A program made the position numbers and the translations under genes. Shown in pieces: positions 8,372 through 16,615 of a stretch of DNA of 64,000 bases. Positions within the stretch are counted from its first letter, which is position 1, and each line of letters starts with the position of its first letter. Origin of the DNA: Thiobacillus denitrificans (GTDB lineage: Bacteria; Pseudomonadota; Gammaproteobacteria; Burkholderiales; Thiobacillaceae); the NCBI GenBank assembly GCA_002403375.1, contig DHHQ01000011.1:1-64000 (forward strand). The letters are read 5' to 3'. Below the pieces are notes generated by a model that was not told the origin of the DNA, ran no database searches, and saw only the letters and a list, made by a program, of their open reading frames with translations.

Positions 8372-9292
8372 CTATTTACTTTTATCCGCCGCGACGGGCG
8401 CGGCGTCACCCCGCCCCAGCAGGTAATCGAGAAACGCCCGCGCCACCACCGACAGCTGCCGGCCTGCCGGATACAGCGCGTACCAGTGGCGCAGGATCGG
8501 AAAGCCGTCGACGTCGAGCACCGCGAACTGCCCCGGCGCGTTGAGCGTGAGCGCCTGGCGCGACATCGCCGAGATGCCCAGGCCGGCGAGGATGGCCTGC
8601 TTGATCGCCTCGCTGCTGCCGAGCTCGAGGCGCGGGTGGAGGGTGATGCCGCTCTCGGCGAAGCGGCGCTCGATGGCGTTGCGCGTGCCGGAACCTTTTT
8701 CCCGCATCAGCCATGGTTCCTGCGCCAGGCGGGCGAGCGGGATTTTCTTCCTGCCGGCGAGCGGGTGGTCCGGCGCGGCGAGGACGACGATGGGGTTGTC
8801 CATGATGGGGGTGGCGACGACGTCGATCTCCTCCGGCGGCTGGCCGAGGAAGTAGAGGTCGTCGAAGCCGTCGGCGATGCTGGCGAGCACCTGCTCCTTG
8901 TTGGTGACGCGCAGCGATACGTCGATGCCGGGATAGAGCTTGGCGAATTCGCCGAGCAGGCGCGGCGCGAAATACGAGGCGGTGGTGATCGCCACCAGGC
9001 TCAGGCGACCCTGCTTGAGGCCCTGGCGCTCGGCGACCGACATGTCGAAGCGGTCGAGGATGCCGAAGATCTCGCGGGCGGCCTGCGCGAGTTCCTGGCC
9101 GTCGGCGGTGAGGCGGATCTTCTTGCCGTCCTGTTCGATCAACGGCACGCCGACGGTCTCGGTGAGTTTCTTGATCTGCATCGACACCGTGGGCTGGGTG
9201 AGAAACAGCTCCTCGGAAGCGCGGGTGAAGCTGCCGAGGCGGGCGATCGATTCGAAGATTTCCAGCTGGCGGAAGGTGGTGTGGTGGCGCAT
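8372..9292 (-). CDS. cbbR: CbbR-type LysR regulator of the RuBisCO operon
   Basis: A 306-residue LysR-type regulator: N-terminal winged HTH (FRQLEIFESIARLGSFTRAS and LTQPTVSMQIKKLTE) and a C-terminal substrate-sensing domain containing the CbbR-like stretch ITTASYFAPRLLGEFAKLYP. It is divergent from cbbL with a 172-base gap, the usual arrangement for CbbR, which activates cbb transcription in response to Calvin-cycle metabolites. The assignment rests on sequence resemblance and position. An insertion (dcm-ATPase-vsr) lies directly downstream. Confidence 0.92.
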   Translation of the reverse strand: MRHHTTFRQLEIFESIARLGSFTRASEELFLTQPTVSMQIKKLTETVGVPLIEQDGKKIRLTADGQELAQAAREIFGILDRFDMSVAERQGLKQGRLSLVAITTASYFAPRLLGEFAKLYPGIDVSLRVTNKEQVLASIADGFDDLYFLGQPPEEIDVVATPIMDNPIVVLAAPDHPLAGRKKIPLARLAQEPWLMREKGSGTRNAIERRFAESGITLHPRLELGSSEAIKQAILAGLGISAMSRQALTLNAPGQFAVLDVDGFPILRHWYALYPAGRQLSVVARAFLDYLLGRGDAAPVAADKSK

Positions 9293-9329
9293 TGCAGGGC
9301 TTGAGGCGGATGTGGTACGAGAAACAAGT

Positions 9330-9345
9330 ATAGATATTCGTCTAT
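9330..9345. promoter_or_regulatory. Candidate CbbR operator in the cbbR-cbbL intergenic region
   Basis: ATAGA-N6-TCTAT is an inverted repeat of the LysR T-N11-A kind, about 120 bases before cbbL and 38 bases before cbbR. The surrounding AT-rich stretch (9325-9390) contains further related half-sites (ATCGA twice, GGTCTATAA). LysR regulators normally bind such paired sites between divergent genes. Confidence 0.5.
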
Positions 9346-9464
9346 CGAGTGGATAGAAAATATCGACTGTTATTGATGGTCTATAACCTTCATGATGCGC
9401 TCCATCGTGTCAGGCCGCTGGGGCGTTGCACGGAAACCCGACCCCTTATCTGTAGGAGGAAATC

Positions 9465-10886
9465 ATGGCTGTTAAGACCTATAACGCCGGTGTGAAAGAG
9501 TACCGGCAGACTTACTGGATGCCCGAGTACACCCCGCTCGACACCGACATCCTTGCTTGCTTCAAGATCACCCCGCAGCCCGGCGTGGACCGCGAAGAAG
9601 TCGCCGCCGCCGTGGCCGCCGAATCGTCGACCGGCACCTGGACCACCGTGTGGACCGACCTGCTGACCGACCTCGACTACTACAAGGGCCGCGCTTACCG
9701 CATCGAAGACGTGCCCGGCGACGACACCTGCTTCTACGCTTTCGTGGCCTACCCGATCGACCTGTTCGAAGAAGGCTCGATGGTCAACGTGCTGACCTCG
9801 CTGGTCGGCAACGTGTTCGGCTTCAAGGCGCTGCGCGCCCTGCGTCTGGAAGACATCCGCTTCCCGATCGCCTACGTGAAGACCTGCGGCGGTCCGCCCC
9901 AGGGCATCCAGGTCGAACGCGACATCATGAACAAGTACGGCCGTCCGCTGCTGGGCTGCACCATCAAGCCGAAGCTGGGTCTGTCGGCCAAGAACTACGG
10001 CCGCGCCGTGTACGAGTGCCTGCGCGGCGGTCTCGACTTCACCAAGGACGACGAGAACGTCAACAGCCAGCCGTTCATGCGTTGGCGTGACCGTTTCGCC
10101 TTCGTCCACGAGGCGACCGAAAAGGCGCAGCGCGAGACCGGCGAGCGCAAGGGCCACTACCTGAACGTGACCGCCCCGACCCCGGAAGAGATGTACAAGC
10201 GTGCCGAGTTCGCCAAGGAAATCGGCGCACCGATCATCATGCACGACTACCTGACCGGCGGCCTGACGGCCAACACGGGTCTGGCCAACTGGTGTCGCGA
10301 CAACGGCATGCTGCTGCACATCCACCGCGCCATGCACGCCGTGCTCGACCGCAACCCGCACCACGGCATCCACTTCCGCGTGCTGACCAAGGTGCTGCGC
10401 CTGTCGGGTGGTGACCACCTGCACTCGGGTACCGTCGTCGGCAAGCTGGAAGGCGACCGCGAAGCGACCCTGGGCTGGATCGACATCATGCGCGACAGCT
10501 TCATCAAGGAAGACCGTTCGCGCGGCATCTTCTTCGATCAGGACTTCGGCTCCATGCCTGGCGTGATGCCGGTTGCTTCGGGTGGTATCCACGTGTGGCA
10601 CATGCCCGCGCTGGTCACCATCTTCGGTGACGACTCCGTGCTGCAGTTCGGTGGCGGCACGCTCGGCCACCCCTGGGGCAACGCCGCCGGCGCCGCCGCC
10701 AACCGCGTCGCGCTGGAAGCCTGTGTGGAAGCCCGCAACAAGGGTGTCCAGGTCGAGAAGGAAGGCAAGACCATCCTGACCGAAGCGGCCAAGAACTCGC
10801 CGGAACTGAAGATCGCCATGGAAACGTGGAAAGAGATCAAGTTCGAGTTCGACACCGTCGACAAGCTGGACGTCGCCCACAAGTAA
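9465..10886 (+). CDS. cbbL: RuBisCO large subunit, form I
   Basis: Carboxylates ribulose-1,5-bisphosphate, the CO2-fixing step of the Calvin cycle. It is full length at 473 residues. The carbamylated-lysine motif GGLDFTKDDEN, the catalytic GCTIKPKLGLSAKNYGRA and the loop-6 region SGTVVGKLEGDRE are all intact. The N-terminus MAVKTYNAGVKEYRQTYW is that of the proteobacterial form I (IA-type) enzyme. A strong ribosome binding site (TAGGAGGAAATC) precedes the ATG. cbbQ and cbbO downstream, and the lack of carboxysome shell genes, match the non-carboxysomal IAq arrangement. Confidence 0.99.
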   Translation: MAVKTYNAGVKEYRQTYWMPEYTPLDTDILACFKITPQPGVDREEVAAAVAAESSTGTWTTVWTDLLTDLDYYKGRAYRIEDVPGDDTCFYAFVAYPIDLFEEGSMVNVLTSLVGNVFGFKALRALRLEDIRFPIAYVKTCGGPPQGIQVERDIMNKYGRPLLGCTIKPKLGLSAKNYGRAVYECLRGGLDFTKDDENVNSQPFMRWRDRFAFVHEATEKAQRETGERKGHYLNVTAPTPEEMYKRAEFAKEIGAPIIMHDYLTGGLTANTGLANWCRDNGMLLHIHRAMHAVLDRNPHHGIHFRVLTKVLRLSGGDHLHSGTVVGKLEGDREATLGWIDIMRDSFIKEDRSRGIFFDQDFGSMPGVMPVASGGIHVWHMPALVTIFGDDSVLQFGGGTLGHPWGNAAGAAANRVALEACVEARNKGVQVEKEGKTILTEAAKNSPELKIAMETWKEIKFEFDTVDKLDVAHK

Positions 10887-10889
10887 TCA

Positions 10890-10979
10890 GGATTCAGGAT
10901 TCGGGGATCAGGATTCAGGGAAACGCGCGGCGCAGCCGCACCACCCCTGATCCCTGGCCCCTGGCCCCTAGCCCCTCGT
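10890..10979. repeat. GATTCAGG-type inverted repeat between cbbL and cbbS
   Basis: The left arm has repeated CAGGATT units (10889-10920). The right arm is rich in CCCCTGATCCC and CCTGGCCCCT. GGGATCAGG at 10904-10912 is complementary to CCTGATCCC at 10946-10954, so the cbbLS transcript can form a stem here. The same family of repeat recurs between cbbQ and cbbO. Confidence 0.7.
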
Positions 10980-10994
10980 CTGAAAGGAAATGAA

Positions 10995-11351
10995 ATGTCT
11001 GAAGTGATGGATTACAAGAGCCGTCTGAGCGATCCCGCCAGCCGCAAGTTCGAGACCTTCTCCTACCTGCCCGCCATGGATGCAGCCAGCATCAAGGCCC
11101 AGGTCGAGTACCTGGTGAAAAAAGGCTGGAACCCGGCGATCGAGCACATCGAGCCCGAGCACATGATGGACTCGTACTGGTACATGTGGAAGCTGCCGAT
11201 GTTCGGCGAGACCGACGTCGACCGCGTGCTGGCCGAAGCCGAAGCCTGCCACAAGGCCAACCCCAACAACCACGTCCGTCTAATTGGCTACGACAACTTC
11301 TCGCAGAGCCAGGGCGCGTCGATGGTGATTTACCGCGGCAAGACCGTTTAA
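10995..11351 (+). CDS. cbbS: RuBisCO small subunit, form I
   Basis: The 118-residue partner of CbbL in the L8S8 holoenzyme. It begins SDPASRKFETFSYLPAMDAA and includes VEYLVKKGWNPAIEHIE, YWYMWKLPMFGE and VRLIGYDNF, all typical of CbbS. The ATG follows GAAAGGAAATGAA, a usable ribosome binding site. A factor-independent terminator-like hairpin follows shortly after its stop, which would let cbbLS be transcribed more than the downstream activase genes. Confidence 0.99.
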   Translation: MSEVMDYKSRLSDPASRKFETFSYLPAMDAASIKAQVEYLVKKGWNPAIEHIEPEHMMDSYWYMWKLPMFGETDVDRVLAEAEACHKANPNNHVRLIGYDNFSQSQGASMVIYRGKTV

Positions 11352-11372
11352 GTCGCGACGGGAGACCGTAAC

Positions 11373-11410
11373 AGCCCCCGTCGCCCGCAGGGCACGGGGG
11401 CTTCTTGTTT
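11373..11410 (+). terminator. Terminator/attenuator between cbbS and cbbQ
   Basis: AGCCCCCGT (11373-11381) pairs perfectly with ACGGGGGCT (11394-11402). The loop contains a second short GCCC/GGGC stem, and TCTTGTTT follows. It sits 21 bases after cbbS and 65 before cbbQ, so it probably causes partial termination that sets the RuBisCO to activase ratio. Confidence 0.8.
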
Positions 11411-11475
11411 CTCGACGAAGCGCGCGGTTTGCGTGCCCTTCGTGGACAAATATGCCTTTCCTTCAAGGAGATCCC

Positions 11476-12279
11476 ATGAGCAACATCGTCGACCAGTACC
11501 GCATCACCAAGGAACCCTACTACCGTCCCGTCGCCGACGAGGTCGAACTGTACGAAGCCGCCTATTCGGTTCGCATGCCGATGATGCTCAAGGGCCCGAC
11601 CGGCTGTGGCAAGACCCGCTTCGTCGAATACATGGCCTACAAGCTGGGCAAGCCCTTGATCACGGTGGCGTGTAACGAGGACATGACCGCCTCCGACCTG
11701 GTGGGCCGTTTCCTGCTGTCCGCGCAGGGCACCGAGTGGCAGGATGGTCCGCTGGCCATCGCCGCCCGTCATGGCGCGATCTGCTACCTCGACGAAGTGG
11801 TCGAAGCGCGCCAGGACACCACCGTGGTGATCCACCCGCTGACCGACAACCGACGCGTGCTGCCGCTGGAGAAGAAGGGCGAGCTGGTCAACGCCCACCC
11901 CGACTTCCAGATTGTGATTTCGTACAACCCGGGCTACCAGAGCCTGATGAAGGACCTCAAGCAGTCGACCAAGCAGCGCTTCGGCGGCCTCGACTTCACC
12001 TACCCGGCGCACGACATCGAGACCGAGATCGTCGCGCACGAGTCGGGCGTCAGCGCCGAGATCGCCGGCAAGCTGGTGTCGATCGCCGAGCGCAGCCGCA
12101 ACCTCAAGGGCCACGGCCTCGACGAGGGCCTGTCGACCCGCATGCTGGTCTACGCAGGCAGCCTGATCGCCAAGGGCGTCAACCCGCAGGCCGCGTGCCG
12201 CGTCGCGCTGGTCCGCCCGATCACCGACGACCCCGACATGCGTGACGCGCTCGACGCAGCCGTGACGACGTTCTTCTGA
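11476..12279 (+). CDS. cbbQ: CbbQ, MoxR-type AAA+ ATPase of the RuBisCO activase
   Basis: The ATPase half of the CbbQO RuBisCO activase, which removes inhibitory sugar phosphates from RuBisCO active sites. It is 267 residues with Walker A GPTGCGKTRF, Walker B ICYLDEVVEAR and sensor-like VISYNPGYQSLMKDLK. The start at ATG 11476 (MSNIVDQYRITKEPYYRPV) is preceded by AAGGAG at an ideal distance, so a few upstream in-frame codons are excluded. CbbQ is a NorQ/GvpN-type MoxR protein that forms hexamers bound to one CbbO. Confidence 0.97.
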   Translation: MSNIVDQYRITKEPYYRPVADEVELYEAAYSVRMPMMLKGPTGCGKTRFVEYMAYKLGKPLITVACNEDMTASDLVGRFLLSAQGTEWQDGPLAIAARHGAICYLDEVVEARQDTTVVIHPLTDNRRVLPLEKKGELVNAHPDFQIVISYNPGYQSLMKDLKQSTKQRFGGLDFTYPAHDIETEIVAHESGVSAEIAGKLVSIAERSRNLKGHGLDEGLSTRMLVYAGSLIAKGVNPQAACRVALVRPITDDPDMRDALDAAVTTFF

Positions 12280-12292
12280 TCTGGTTGGGGGG

Positions 12293-12408
12293 CAGGGATC
12301 AGGATTCAGGGATCAGGGAATGTGCGGGCAAAGCCCGGGATCCTTGCATCATTGCGCGGCCGCAGGCCGCACCGACCCTGACCCCTGGCCCCTGAATCCT
12401 GGGCCCTG
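12293..12408. repeat. Second GATTCAGG-type inverted repeat, between cbbQ and cbbO
   Basis: CAGGATTCAGGG (12300-12311) is perfectly complementary to CCCTGAATCCTG (12390-12401). The arms contain tandem GGGATCAG and CCCCTGGCC-type units shared with the cbbL-cbbS repeat. The right arm ends four bases before the cbbO ATG and replaces a normal Shine-Dalgarno sequence, so a stem here could limit cbbO translation. Confidence 0.75.
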
Positions 12409-12411
12409 AAA

Positions 12412-14769
12412 ATGAGCATCAAACTCGAAGACTACGCTGAACTGCTGGAAGACCTGTCCGAGCACAGCCGGGCGGCGCTGGAGGCCAACTGGCACGAGGC
12501 CACCAAGGTGTTCTCCCCGCGCGGCCTCGACAACTACCTGAAGGGCGTCTCGGCGATTCGCGGCCTCGGCCGCGGGGATTCGCTGGTCGAGACCTGGATC
12601 CAGGAAGCGCCGCAAGTGGCCAAGGAAGTCGGCGAGGACGTCGTCGCCGATCTCGCCACGGCGTCGCTCATGCTGGCGTCGAAGACCTCGGGGACGGTGA
12701 TCGAGCTGCTGCTCGGCACCGCGCCGACCGCGGCCAATCGCCTCGGTGACGCGCAGCTCTTCCTCAACTACCTGCAGTTCCTCAACACCCTGATCGCGCA
12801 GGCGCCGCGCGGCGTGCGGCCGATGCTCGACAAGCTCGAGGTGCTGTTCCAGCACCTCACGCTCGGCGGCCTCAGGCGCTGGGCGCTGTGGGGCGCGCAC
12901 GCGCACCGCACCAACTACGAGGAGCAGGTTCGCTACTTCGGCCTCGAGTCGAAGGAATCGCTCGCGATGCTGCAGAAAGAGCGCAAGGGGACGCTGCTGG
13001 TCGACGTCCAGCGCCGCATCAACATGTATCTGCGGGCGCTGTGGGCGCGCGACTTCTTCATGCGCCCGACCTCGGGCGACTTCGAGTCGCGCGAGGGCTA
13101 CAAGCCCTACATCGAGGACTACCTGCTCCACCTGCCGGACGCGTTCGACGACTTCGCGCCCGAGGGCATGGAGCCGGTGGCCGGCCTCGAGCTCTACCGC
13201 GCGACGGCGGCGCACTGCGCCGCCCATGTGGTCGAGACGAAGCTGCCGATCTCGGCCGAGGCGCTCAACCCCATGCAGATGGCGGTCATCTCGGTGATCG
13301 AGGACGCGCGCGTCGAGGCGCTGTCGATCCGCCGCTTCCCGGGCCTGAAGCAGCTGTGGGCGAAGCTGCACACCGCAACGCCGGAGATGAACGCGAGCGT
13401 CGGCGACTACCTCAACCGGCTGGCACGCGCGCTGCTCGACGAGACCTACGTCGACGACGATGCATGGGTCGCCGAGGGCCGCGCGCTGTTCGCCGCCGCA
13501 CAGGATCGTCTCGACAGCAACCAGACCTCCTGGGAAATCGGCGTGCAGCTGGCGCACAGCCTCACCCAGAAGAAGCTCGCGTTCAACCCGCGCACCGACG
13601 TGCTGGCCGCACCGTACCGCGACGACAACCGCTACTTCTGGGAATTCGAGGAATTCGATTTCGACAAGGCGGCGAGCGCCGGCTACGAATCCGTCAAGCA
13701 GGTGCGCAAGTACGTGAACGTGATGGAGATGGTCAACGAGATCGACGTCGAGACCGCGGGCGACGACGCCGAGGAGATCTGGGTACTCGGCACCGAGCTG
13801 TTCCCCTACGAGAACATCGGCGACGAGAGCAACGGCAAGAGCTACAACGAGCTCGAGGGCAAGGAGCCGATGTCCGATCCCTTCCACTACTCGGAATGGG
13901 ACTACCAGATCCAGCTCGAACGGCCGGCCTGGGCGACGGTGCTCGAGAAGCGCGCGAAGTCGGGCGACCTCGAGGTGATCGACGCGATCACCTCGCAGTA
14001 CAAGCGCGAGATCCATCGCATGAAGTTCCTGCTCGACGCGATGCAGCCGCAGGGCGTGCAGCGCATCCGCAAGCTCGAGGACGGCGACGAGATCGACATC
14101 AACGCGGCGATCCAGAGCTTCATCGACATCCGCCTCGGCAACCAGCCCGACCCGCGCATCATGATGCGCTCGGTCAGGAAGACGCGCGACTTCTCGATCC
14201 TGGTGCTGCTCGACCTTTCCGAGTCGACCAACGAGAAGGTGCAGGACCAGGAATACTCGGTGCGCGAGCTCACCCAGCAGGCCTGCGTGCTGCTCGCCGA
14301 CGCGATCAACAAGGTCGGCGACCCGTTCGCGATCCACGGCTTCTGCTCGGACGGCCGCCACGACGTCGAGTACTACCGCTTCAAGGACTTCGACCAGCAG
14401 TGGGACGACACGCCCAAGGCCAAGATCGCCGGCATGACCGGGCAGCTGTCGACCCGCATGGGCGCGGCGATCCGCCACGCCGGCCATCATCTGAAGCTGC
14501 AGCGCTCGGCGAAGAAGCTCTTGATCGTCATCACCGACGGCGAGCCGGCCGACATCGACGTGCGTGATCCGCAGTACCTGCGCTACGACACCAAGAAGGC
14601 GGTCGAGGAGGTCGCGCGCGACGGCGTCACGACCTATTGCATGAGCCTCGACCCGCGCGCCGACAACTACGTCAGCCGCATCTTCGGGCAGAAGAACTAC
14701 ATGGTCGTCGACCACGTGGCGCGCCTGCCTGAGAAGCTGCCGATGCTGTATGCTGGCCTGACCCGCTAA
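12412..14769 (+). CDS. cbbO: CbbO, von Willebrand A-domain subunit of the RuBisCO activase
   Basis: The adaptor subunit of CbbQO that docks the CbbQ hexamer onto RuBisCO. It is 785 residues: a long helical N-terminal part, an acidic middle (around residues 440-490) and a C-terminal VWA domain. The VWA has the MIDAS motif DLSESTN (about residue 604) and later VITDGEPADIDV with the supporting acidic residues. Size and order match NorD/CbbO proteins. It lacks an obvious Shine-Dalgarno sequence; a repeat hairpin lies immediately upstream. Confidence 0.96.
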   Translation: MSIKLEDYAELLEDLSEHSRAALEANWHEATKVFSPRGLDNYLKGVSAIRGLGRGDSLVETWIQEAPQVAKEVGEDVVADLATASLMLASKTSGTVIELLLGTAPTAANRLGDAQLFLNYLQFLNTLIAQAPRGVRPMLDKLEVLFQHLTLGGLRRWALWGAHAHRTNYEEQVRYFGLESKESLAMLQKERKGTLLVDVQRRINMYLRALWARDFFMRPTSGDFESREGYKPYIEDYLLHLPDAFDDFAPEGMEPVAGLELYRATAAHCAAHVVETKLPISAEALNPMQMAVISVIEDARVEALSIRRFPGLKQLWAKLHTATPEMNASVGDYLNRLARALLDETYVDDDAWVAEGRALFAAAQDRLDSNQTSWEIGVQLAHSLTQKKLAFNPRTDVLAAPYRDDNRYFWEFEEFDFDKAASAGYESVKQVRKYVNVMEMVNEIDVETAGDDAEEIWVLGTELFPYENIGDESNGKSYNELEGKEPMSDPFHYSEWDYQIQLERPAWATVLEKRAKSGDLEVIDAITSQYKREIHRMKFLLDAMQPQGVQRIRKLEDGDEIDINAAIQSFIDIRLGNQPDPRIMMRSVRKTRDFSILVLLDLSESTNEKVQDQEYSVRELTQQACVLLADAINKVGDPFAIHGFCSDGRHDVEYYRFKDFDQQWDDTPKAKIAGMTGQLSTRMGAAIRHAGHHLKLQRSAKKLLIVITDGEPADIDVRDPQYLRYDTKKAVEEVARDGVTTYCMSLDPRADNYVSRIFGQKNYMVVDHVARLPEKLPMLYAGLTR

Positions 14770-14850
14770 ACCCACTCCGCGAAGCACGCTGCAGCAATTT
14801 TTCGTGCCCTCCCCGCCTTCGGGGGATTCGCGGACAACAAGGCCTGAACC

Positions 14851-15144
14851 ATGAACACCTACGTCGGCTTCAACAAGGACAAACACGGCATGACCCAGCT
14901 CGGCCGCATCGTGCTGGACGGCTGGCTGTTCGGCTTCATTGCGGAAACGGAAGATTGCGCGGGCTGGGATCTGGGCCGCATGCAGGGGCTGATGGAGCGG
15001 GTCCAGGCGGAGTGGGACAAGTACGCCAATCTGCCCAGCCGCCTGCCGCCCGAGCTGCGCGAGCGCCACGCGGCGATTTACGCCAAGGCGATGGATCAGG
15101 CGCGCGGCAAGGGCTGGGATCCGGAGCTCGGCGACGACGAGTGA
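14851..15144 (+). CDS. Conserved small hypothetical protein of the cbb operon
   Basis: 97 residues with no recognised catalytic motif. It starts MNTYVGFNKDKHGMTQLGRI, then VLDGWLFGFIAETEDCAGWD, a helical region with ERVQAEWDKYANLPSRLP and an acidic C-terminus. It is probably soluble and helical. It follows cbbO by about 80 bases, a gap holding a weak CCCCG/CGGGG hairpin, and its TGA overlaps the GTG of the next gene, so it is translationally linked to the carbonic anhydrase-like gene. Its function is unknown; the position suggests a helper in CO2 fixation. Confidence 0.8.
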   Translation: MNTYVGFNKDKHGMTQLGRIVLDGWLFGFIAETEDCAGWDLGRMQGLMERVQAEWDKYANLPSRLPPELRERHAAIYAKAMDQARGKGWDPELGDDE

Positions 15145-16274
15145 GGTGCGCCGCGGGCGATGCAGGGGCTGTCGCGGGCGCGTCCACCGCGACACATGAC
15201 GAGCGCGAGGAACGCCGGTTGCATCTCTACGCCCAATCCATCGAAACCCGGATCGACTGGCTGTTCGGCCACGCGCGCAGGCACGCCGAGTCGTTCGCCA
15301 GCCCGGAGACCTGGCTCGCGCGCAAGCGCTACCTCGCCCAGCATCCCACGGCGATAGGCGTGCTGAAATGCATGGACGGGCGCATCAACATCCCGGTCGC
15401 GACCGAAACGCCGGTGGGGATCATCCAGCCCTTCCGCAACCTCGGCGGGCGCTTCGACCTGGGGTGGCCGCATCTGGGCGAGGCGCTGTCCGATTACGTG
15501 ATGTCGGTGGTGCGCGAGGGGCGGCGCGCGCTGATGATCTCGACCTACCACTTCTCCAAGGGCGACCCGCGGCGCGGCTGCGCCGGATTCGCCTTCGACA
15601 CCGCGGCCGCGCGCGCCCACACCTTCGACATCCGCCGCCAGCTCGAGCAGGTGTTCGGCGCGGGCCATCAGACCGTCTACCCGCTGGTGTGCGGATTCGA
15701 GACCGACGAGGACGCGCTGATCCTGCACGGACCGGGCGGCGAGGCGCTCGATGCGTCGACGGTCACGGACACCGAGACCCTGCCCGCGCGGCTGCAGGCG
15801 CTGTTCCCGGACATGCCCGAGCAGGTGCGTGCCGACCTGCTTCCGTTGCTCGAGGGGAATATCCGCCACGTCGGCGCGATGCGGGGGACCGCGCGCGAGC
15901 TCGACATCGAGCACCGCGAATGGGTGATCTGCCTGGGACGCGGCTTCGACTGGCTGCACATGCCCAACCAGGCGCTCATCATCGGGCCCTACAGCCCCGA
16001 CCTGGCCGACCCGGTGCGCAAGGCGGCCGGCATCTTGCAGAAGAACATGGCGGCCGGGCGCATTCCGGACGACGGTTTCCTGCTGCTGGCTTCGTCGCCC
16101 TACGCCGAGGTCGGCGTCGACCGCGCCCGGGCCGAACTGAAATCGCACTTCCTGTCCGGCTTCGCCGCCGACGTCATCGCCCGCGAGTTTCCGCAACTCG
16201 CGGAAAAAATGCACCGGCGGACCACCGTGCTCAACTGGCGCAGCCAGCAGCTGGAGCTGCTCGCGGACGCCTGA
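15141..16274 (+). CDS. CsoSCA-like (divergent beta-class) carbonic anhydrase
   Basis: About 377 residues from a GTG that overlaps the previous stop by 4 bases. KCMDGRIN gives the beta-carbonic-anhydrase C-x-D-x-R triad (C77, D79, R81). H137 and C147 in STYHFSKGDPRRGCAGF supply the other zinc ligands with the wide His-Cys spacing of carboxysomal CsoSCA (known ligands Cys173, His242 and Cys253 in Halothiobacillus). The extra N-terminal domain of CsoSCA (about 150 residues) is absent, and no csoS shell genes exist here. Likely reaction: interconversion of CO2 and bicarbonate near RuBisCO, in the cytoplasm since no signal peptide is present. Activity is inferred. Confidence 0.75.
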   Translation: MRCAAGDAGAVAGASTATHDEREERRLHLYAQSIETRIDWLFGHARRHAESFASPETWLARKRYLAQHPTAIGVLKCMDGRINIPVATETPVGIIQPFRNLGGRFDLGWPHLGEALSDYVMSVVREGRRALMISTYHFSKGDPRRGCAGFAFDTAAARAHTFDIRRQLEQVFGAGHQTVYPLVCGFETDEDALILHGPGGEALDASTVTDTETLPARLQALFPDMPEQVRADLLPLLEGNIRHVGAMRGTARELDIEHREWVICLGRGFDWLHMPNQALIIGPYSPDLADPVRKAAGILQKNMAAGRIPDDGFLLLASSPYAEVGVDRARAELKSHFLSGFAADVIAREFPQLAEKMHRRTTVLNWRSQQLELLADA

Positions 16275-16299
16275 TCGCAGGGCCCGCTGAAAACCGGCC

Positions 16300-16602
16300 T
16301 CAGAACATTTCCCGTTGCGCAAAGACCGCCGGGAGGCGCTGCGGGGCCTTGATGCGCAGCTGCTTGTTCACGTTCTTGCGGCCGAATACGACTTCGATGT
16401 CGGCGACCGCGACGCCGAACTCGCCTGCGAGAAAGCGCACCATGTGGTCGGTCGCCCGCCCTGCGCGCGGGGCTTCGGTTACGCTGACCCTGAGCTGGTG
16501 GCCCCTCGGTTTGCCAATCGCGTCGCGCTGCGCGGCCGGGGTTCCGAGAACGTTGACCACCAGCGTGTCGCCGTCCCAATGAAAGAACGGCTGGCTGCTC
16601 AC
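16300..16602 (-). CDS. DUF167 (YggU-like) protein
   Basis: 100 residues from a GTG at 16602: FFHWDGDTLVVNVLGTPAAQ at the start, then VRFLAGEFGVAVADIEVVFG and a C-terminal basic KNVNKQLRI. This is the small alpha/beta fold of the DUF167/UPF0235 family, whose role is unknown. Its frame stays open upstream through the RHH gene, but only the region from the GTG looks like the family. It ends 25 bases from the convergent carbonic anhydrase gene and is probably co-transcribed with the RHH gene 13 bases upstream. Confidence 0.8.
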   Translation of the reverse strand: MSSQPFFHWDGDTLVVNVLGTPAAQRDAIGKPRGHQLRVSVTEAPRAGRATDHMVRFLAGEFGVAVADIEVVFGRKNVNKQLRIKAPQRLPAVFAQREMF

Positions 16603-16615
16603 TGCGCCGGCCCCT

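Noticed and set aside
9390..10880. Leftward open frame opposite cbbL
   Set aside because: Mirror of the highly conserved cbbL codon pattern, not a protein family.
12349..15195. Long leftward open frame opposite cbbO
   Set aside because: Antisense shadow of cbbO with biased composition and no recognisable domain.
9465..16274. Carboxysome operon
   Set aside because: RuBisCO and a CsoSCA-like enzyme are present, but there are no shell proteins (CsoS1/CsoS4), no CsoS2 and no BMC-domain sequence anywhere in the window.
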